In this document: in pieces, positions 60,759 to 64,000 of the stretch
How positions within the stretch are numbered: the first letter of the stretch is position 1
Layout of the letters: each line of letters starts with the position of its first letter
Assembly (NCBI GenBank): GCA_022482925.1
Contig: JAKVOG010000001.1
Location: 186,001-250,000, forward strand
From: Selenomonas sp.
Lineage (GTDB): Bacteria > Bacillota > Negativicutes > Selenomonadales > Selenomonadaceae
Length of the DNA stretch: 64,000 nt
Reading direction: 5' to 3'
The notes under the pieces: generated by a model
The model's input: the letters and a program-made list of their open reading frames with translations, nothing else
The model's database searches: none
Told to the model about the DNA's origin: nothing
Program-made: the position numbers and the translations under genes

Positions 60759-61879
60759 TACGATTCCTCCCGTTCTTTCAATCCGGTCACACATCGGCTG
60801 GCAACACAGGACAAAGCCTGACGGATGACATCATCCATATCATAATACTGGTAATCAGCCAGCCGTCCGCCAAATATGACATTCTTCTCCTTCGCAGCCA
60901 TAGCCTTATACTGCTGATGAAGTCTGCTATTCCGCCCATCCTGAACCGGATAATATGCTTCCCTGCCCACTTTCCATTCGAGCGGGTACTCATACGTCAC
61001 ATAGGTGACCGGCTGCCGCCCGGGCATGAAGTGCTTATGCTCAATACTTCGTGTATATGCTACATCCCGGTCGGTATAGTTGATTACCGCAGTCCCCTGA
61101 TGGTCCTGTTCCTCAAACCGGATGGTATCAAAATGCAAGCTCCGGTATTCCAGTGTCCCCAACGCATAATCAAAATATGCATCAAGCGGTCCTGTATAGA
61201 TGATTCTACGCGCCTGTTGCGCATAGCCACTGTTCCCGGGATGGAAATCCACATTGGTGATCACCTCACTGCCTGCCAGCAAAGCATCAATCAGGCGGTT
61301 ATAGCCATCAACCGGAATTCCCTGATACGTATCCGTAAAATAATTATCATCAAAAGTATACCGCACAGGAATCCGCTCAATGATGAATGCCGGCAGTTCC
61401 CGGCACTCGCGTCCCCACTGCTTCTCTGTATACCCTTTGATAAGTTTATCATAAAGTTCTCTTCCAACAAGAGCGATCGCTTTCTCTTCCAGATTCTGCG
61501 GCTTAGCCGGAAGCGCCCCGGTCTGTGCTGCAATCCTGGCAGCAGCCTGGGCAGGTGTCACGGTTCCCCATAGCTGCACGAACGTTTTCATATTGAAGGG
61601 AAGAGAATACTGCCGCCCCTGATAGCTGGCCACCGGAGAATGATGATAGGGACAGAATTCCGCAAACCGGTTGACGTAATCCCATACAGCCAGATCGGAT
61701 GTATGAAAGATATGTGCACCATAGGAATGGATCTGTATCCCCTCCTTTTCCGTGCAATGAACATTGCCACCAGTATGGCTGCGCCGTTCCAGTACCAGTA
61801 CAGATTTCCCGCGGTCCAAAAGTTCACGGGTACATACGGCACCAAACAATCCACTGCCTACTACCAGATAATCATACAA
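60755..61879 (-). CDS. glf: UDP-galactopyranose mutase
   Basis: Converts UDP-galactopyranose to UDP-galactofuranose with reduced FAD. 374 residues: YDYLVVGSGLFGAVCTRELL is the FAD fold, VLERRSHTGGNVHCTE and YGAHIFHTSDLAVWDYVNRF are the Glf signature, KGYTEKQWGRECRELPAFII and VTYVTYEYPLEW hold the substrate Arg/Tyr region, and GRLADYQYYDMDDVIRQAL the end. Coupled to the glycosyltransferase. A galactofuranose-containing surface glycan is inferred. Confidence 0.95.
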   Translation of the reverse strand: MYDYLVVGSGLFGAVCTRELLDRGKSVLVLERRSHTGGNVHCTEKEGIQIHSYGAHIFHTSDLAVWDYVNRFAEFCPYHHSPVASYQGRQYSLPFNMKTFVQLWGTVTPAQAAARIAAQTGALPAKPQNLEEKAIALVGRELYDKLIKGYTEKQWGRECRELPAFIIERIPVRYTFDDNYFTDTYQGIPVDGYNRLIDALLAGSEVITNVDFHPGNSGYAQQARRIIYTGPLDAYFDYALGTLEYRSLHFDTIRFEEQDHQGTAVINYTDRDVAYTRSIEHKHFMPGRQPVTYVTYEYPLEWKVGREAYYPVQDGRNSRLHQQYKAMAAKEKNVIFGGRLADYQYYDMDDVIRQALSCVASRCVTGLKEREESY

Positions 61880-61904
61880 GCGCTTTCACCACCTTCATAA
61901 ACAG

Positions 61905-61949
61905 ATTGGACCAGCGATGGAGCCTATTGCTCCACCGCTGATCCAATTC
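61905..61949 (-). terminator. Hairpin after the autotransporter gene
   Basis: TTGGA-C-CAGCG-A-TGGAGC pairs with GCTCCA-C-CGCTG-A-TCCAA (16 bp with two mismatches). The T-run is weak, so some read-through into glf is possible. Confidence 0.65.
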
Positions 61950-61977
61950 ATTTCTTTGCTGTAAAGTTCTTCCTGTA

Positions 61978-64000
61978 TCAGAAGCTGAGCCGGAAGCCCA
62001 GGTTCGCTTTCCAGGATTCCTTCATCTTATCTGCTCCGGCAGTCTGGGTGAACTCTCCATACAGGTTCTGGTTGCTGGCAAGCTTCTGGCTGAAGCCGAT
62101 GCCATACTCGAACCAGCTGTCCTTGAACGATTCGGAGCTGCGCTTGGAGTAGCTGCCATAACCAGCTGCCACGGCCGTGTCACCGGCAAATTCCCGCAAG
62201 TATGAGAGCTTCAGATAGACATTGCCTGCCTTCGTATCCCGACCGACATTGACGCCCAACCGACCTACGCAGGAATTCACCGAATCATTATGGATCCGGG
62301 CACCGGCGGCGCCGTTCTGCCGCATCGTGTAGTCATCGCTGCCGATATGGCTGTAGTTGAATTCTGCCTGCGGCTCAAGATAGAGTCCTGCCTTCAGGTC
62401 CTGACGGCGGCCATATTCGATGGACATATTGAGTCCATTGCTGGCGGTGTCGCTATCGTATCGGTTCGTCCCCGACCAGGTTTTCGTAGTACTGCTCATG
62501 CGGCCATATTTCACGATGGCATCGAGAAAATGTCCGCGTGCGCCCATGTAGCTGCCATAGATACCAGCCAGCTTGGAATCGGTGTCGCCGCTGACTCCGC
62601 TGCCAGAGATATCGCCATCCATGAAAGAAAGCGCTACGCCAGTAAAGAGCTTGCCATCGCCAGCCTTGATTCCCCGGTCATAGCCTGCCTGGATGCCATG
62701 ATAGCTGACATTCGATGGTGACGAGGTCCGTATCTCCGTCTTGCCGCCATAGATACGTCCCCAGGCGCCGGCATCCCCTGCATCATCGCGCAGGTCGCCC
62801 ATGCGGCGATGCAGGTCATTGTCTGCCGAACGCCAGGCAGCCACCGTGCCTTGCGAGCTGCTGCCGGCCACTTTGGCCATAACCATGGCCTTGCCTTCCT
62901 GCACTGCAGGCGTCTCCGTTCCCGGATCCGTGCCTGGTGCCGCAGCATTGCCACTGACGGTCAACGCTGTAAGCTTCGTCACTCCATCCGTCGTCACGAG
63001 GGTCGGGGTCAACGTAAGTTCTTTCGTCATGAGGCCGGCAGCCACGTCCTTCGTGGTCTTGTAGGCCTTGGCCGTCACGGTATCCTTGAGGTCGTCCGTC
63101 TTGAGCACGGTGATGCCAGCCTCTGAAGTATAGGTGCCATCAGTCGACATCGCCGGATCGTTGGCGATCTGGATGATATACTTATTGGCCTCCCCGGTCA
63201 CGCCGGTCAGGTTCACGAGATCTGCCTTGTTGCTCTTGATGTCGCTCGACAGGACAAAAGCCGCCCCATTCAGGGAACTGCCTGCACTGCTGATGTTCAG
63301 GGTACGCGTCCCCTGGCTGCCCGTCCGATAGCTGTTCGCATGCGCATGCCAGAGGTCGAGGACACCGCCGTCAGCAGCCAGGGTCAAGGTATCGCTCAGG
63401 CTGTAGTTGTCGCCTGATACATACCAGATGGCCCCGTTGCTGAGGTCCAGATTGATGGTCCCCAGCGCCGAATCCTGCTTCAGGGCGCCGGCCAGATAGG
63501 AATCTCCATTGGAGAGATTGGCCTGGACCTTTGCCTTGCCGGTGACCTGGATATCCCCATCCAGCTTCACAGTCTTATCCTTGTTCGGGTTGATGATGAG
63601 GGTTGCCGAATGATCCGAAGCCGCAGCTCCGCCCGTGACATGCAGACTATCCCCATCGCTATCCGGGCTGACCGTAAGATCGCCGTCATAGGTCTGGATG
63701 ATATCCGTGCCATCACCTGGCAAATCCAGCTTCAGTCCATCCTCTTTCGTAACCGCTCCCGATTCTTTATTGGAAACCGTATTCCCGCTGATGGTCAGTG
63801 CCGTAAGCTTCGTCACACCATTCGTGGTCACGAGCATCGGCGTCAGTGTGACCTTCGTCGTCACGAGGCCGGCCGCTGCATCTTTCGTCGTCGTGTAGGC
63901 CCTGGCCGCCACAGTATCGGTCGTCTTGTCTGTCGTGAGCACAGTGATGCCATTCGCCGCCGTATAGCTGCCATCTACGGACATCGCCGGATCGTTGGCG
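61978..64000 (-). CDS. Autotransporter adhesin, C-terminal part (runs off the window)
   Basis: At least 674 residues; the start is beyond 64000. The N-terminal visible part is a repetitive beta-helix passenger rich in Thr/Ser/Gly/Asp (TVSPDSDGDSLHVTGGAA, LDLSNGAIWYVSGDNYS, LADGGVLDLWHAHANSYRTG). From about residue 370 (AWRSADNDLHRRMGDLRDD) comes the autotransporter beta-barrel: AGAWGRIYGGKTEIR, YHGIQAGYDRGIK, GLYLEPQAEFNYSHIG, and it ends WKANLGFRLSF with a terminal Phe as BAM-recognised barrels do. It shows directly that the organism has an outer membrane. Ligand unknown. Confidence 0.92.
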   Translation of the reverse strand, partial: ANDPAMSVDGSYTAANGITVLTTDKTTDTVAARAYTTTKDAAAGLVTTKVTLTPMLVTTNGVTKLTALTISGNTVSNKESGAVTKEDGLKLDLPGDGTDIIQTYDGDLTVSPDSDGDSLHVTGGAAASDHSATLIINPNKDKTVKLDGDIQVTGKAKVQANLSNGDSYLAGALKQDSALGTINLDLSNGAIWYVSGDNYSLSDTLTLAADGGVLDLWHAHANSYRTGSQGTRTLNISSAGSSLNGAAFVLSSDIKSNKADLVNLTGVTGEANKYIIQIANDPAMSTDGTYTSEAGITVLKTDDLKDTVTAKAYKTTKDVAAGLMTKELTLTPTLVTTDGVTKLTALTVSGNAAAPGTDPGTETPAVQEGKAMVMAKVAGSSSQGTVAAWRSADNDLHRRMGDLRDDAGDAGAWGRIYGGKTEIRTSSPSNVSYHGIQAGYDRGIKAGDGKLFTGVALSFMDGDISGSGVSGDTDSKLAGIYGSYMGARGHFLDAIVKYGRMSSTTKTWSGTNRYDSDTASNGLNMSIEYGRRQDLKAGLYLEPQAEFNYSHIGSDDYTMRQNGAAGARIHNDSVNSCVGRLGVNVGRDTKAGNVYLKLSYLREFAGDTAVAAGYGSYSKRSSESFKDSWFEYGIGFSQKLASNQNLYGEFTQTAGADKMKESWKANLGFRLSF
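62960..64000. repeat. 834-bp-period repeat in the autotransporter passenger
   Basis: The block ending at 63166 and the block ending at the window edge (64000) align at a spacing of exactly 834 bp over about 206 bp; the last 16 bases are identical. In protein, ANDPAMS-DG-YT, GITVL-TD, DTV-A-AY-TTKD-AAGL and LVTT-GVTKLTAL recur. The unit is therefore 278 residues, and more copies may lie beyond the window. Confidence 0.8.

Overview
The window looks like chromosome from an anaerobic diderm Firmicute (Negativicutes, probably Selenomonadaceae, near Selenomonas/Mitsuokella). The placement rests on gene content: an outer-membrane autotransporter and a secretin (so two membranes) sit among Firmicute-style genes, SD-driven TTG/GTG starts and rho-independent terminators. 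A fumarase plus fumarate-reductase/succinate-dehydrogenase operon, a lactate permease and a catabolic threonine deaminase fit a succinate/propionate fermenter. No rRNA, CRISPR array, prophage or plasmid backbone was seen.

Layout. 0-2 kb: start of dnaX, SRP RNA, tRNA-Ser(GGA), CheX-like and CheY-like proteins (minus strand). 2-7 kb: deoxyribonucleoside salvage operon deoC-deoB-deoA-cdd-nupC (minus), with three of the five frames broken by single-base indels. 7-11 kb: acetyltransferase, MscS channel, a cluster of three perfect DnaA boxes, a small NrdD-tail protein with nrdG, and two universal stress proteins. 11-17.6 kb (plus): threonine ammonia-lyase, lactate permease, murQ-mupG muropeptide recycling, CadC-like ArsR regulator, NlpC/P60 hydrolase. 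17.6-19.8 kb: a SigH-like sigma gene cut by an IS256-family element with an 8-bp target duplication. 20-27 kb: complete C5-pathway tetrapyrrole operon (precorrin-2 dehydrogenase, hemA, hemC, cobA-hemD fusion, hemB, hemL), also with indels at its 5' end. 27-30 kb: orphan NarL-type regulator, secretin with a PilP/GspC-like partner, and a deleted secretin copy. 30-40 kb: pgi, phosphomannomutase, MATE pump, YdcF, cupin, ilvBH, comF, yqeB.

40.0-40.65 kb holds no protein gene but carries a good promoter, many local helices and a terminator: a large structured noncoding RNA of about 590 nt is the best candidate for an undescribed element. 40.7-49.4 kb (minus): radical SAM protein, pyridoxal kinase, queF, a GGDEF-EAL protein, then the fumarase and fumarate reductase genes behind a perfect FNR/CRP-type palindrome. 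49.6-54.1 kb (minus): phosphodiesterase, rdgB, rph, CofE-like protein, membrane protein, thioesterase, murI. 54.3-55.4 kb: two tRNA-Ser genes followed by a DinJ-YafQ toxin-antitoxin pair bounded by a 66-bp direct repeat of the tRNA 3' half, which is the mark of site-specific integration. 55.4-64 kb (minus): LytTR regulator, M20 peptidase with DcuC transporter, two-domain glycosyltransferase with UDP-galactopyranose mutase, and an autotransporter with 834-bp passenger repeats running off the window.

Taken together the region is mostly core metabolism (fermentation, tetrapyrroles, salvage, wall recycling) punctuated by small mobile or decayed insertions at 18-19.5, 27.8-28.0 and 54.4-55.3 kb. 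All assignments are from reading the translated sequence; no database search was run.
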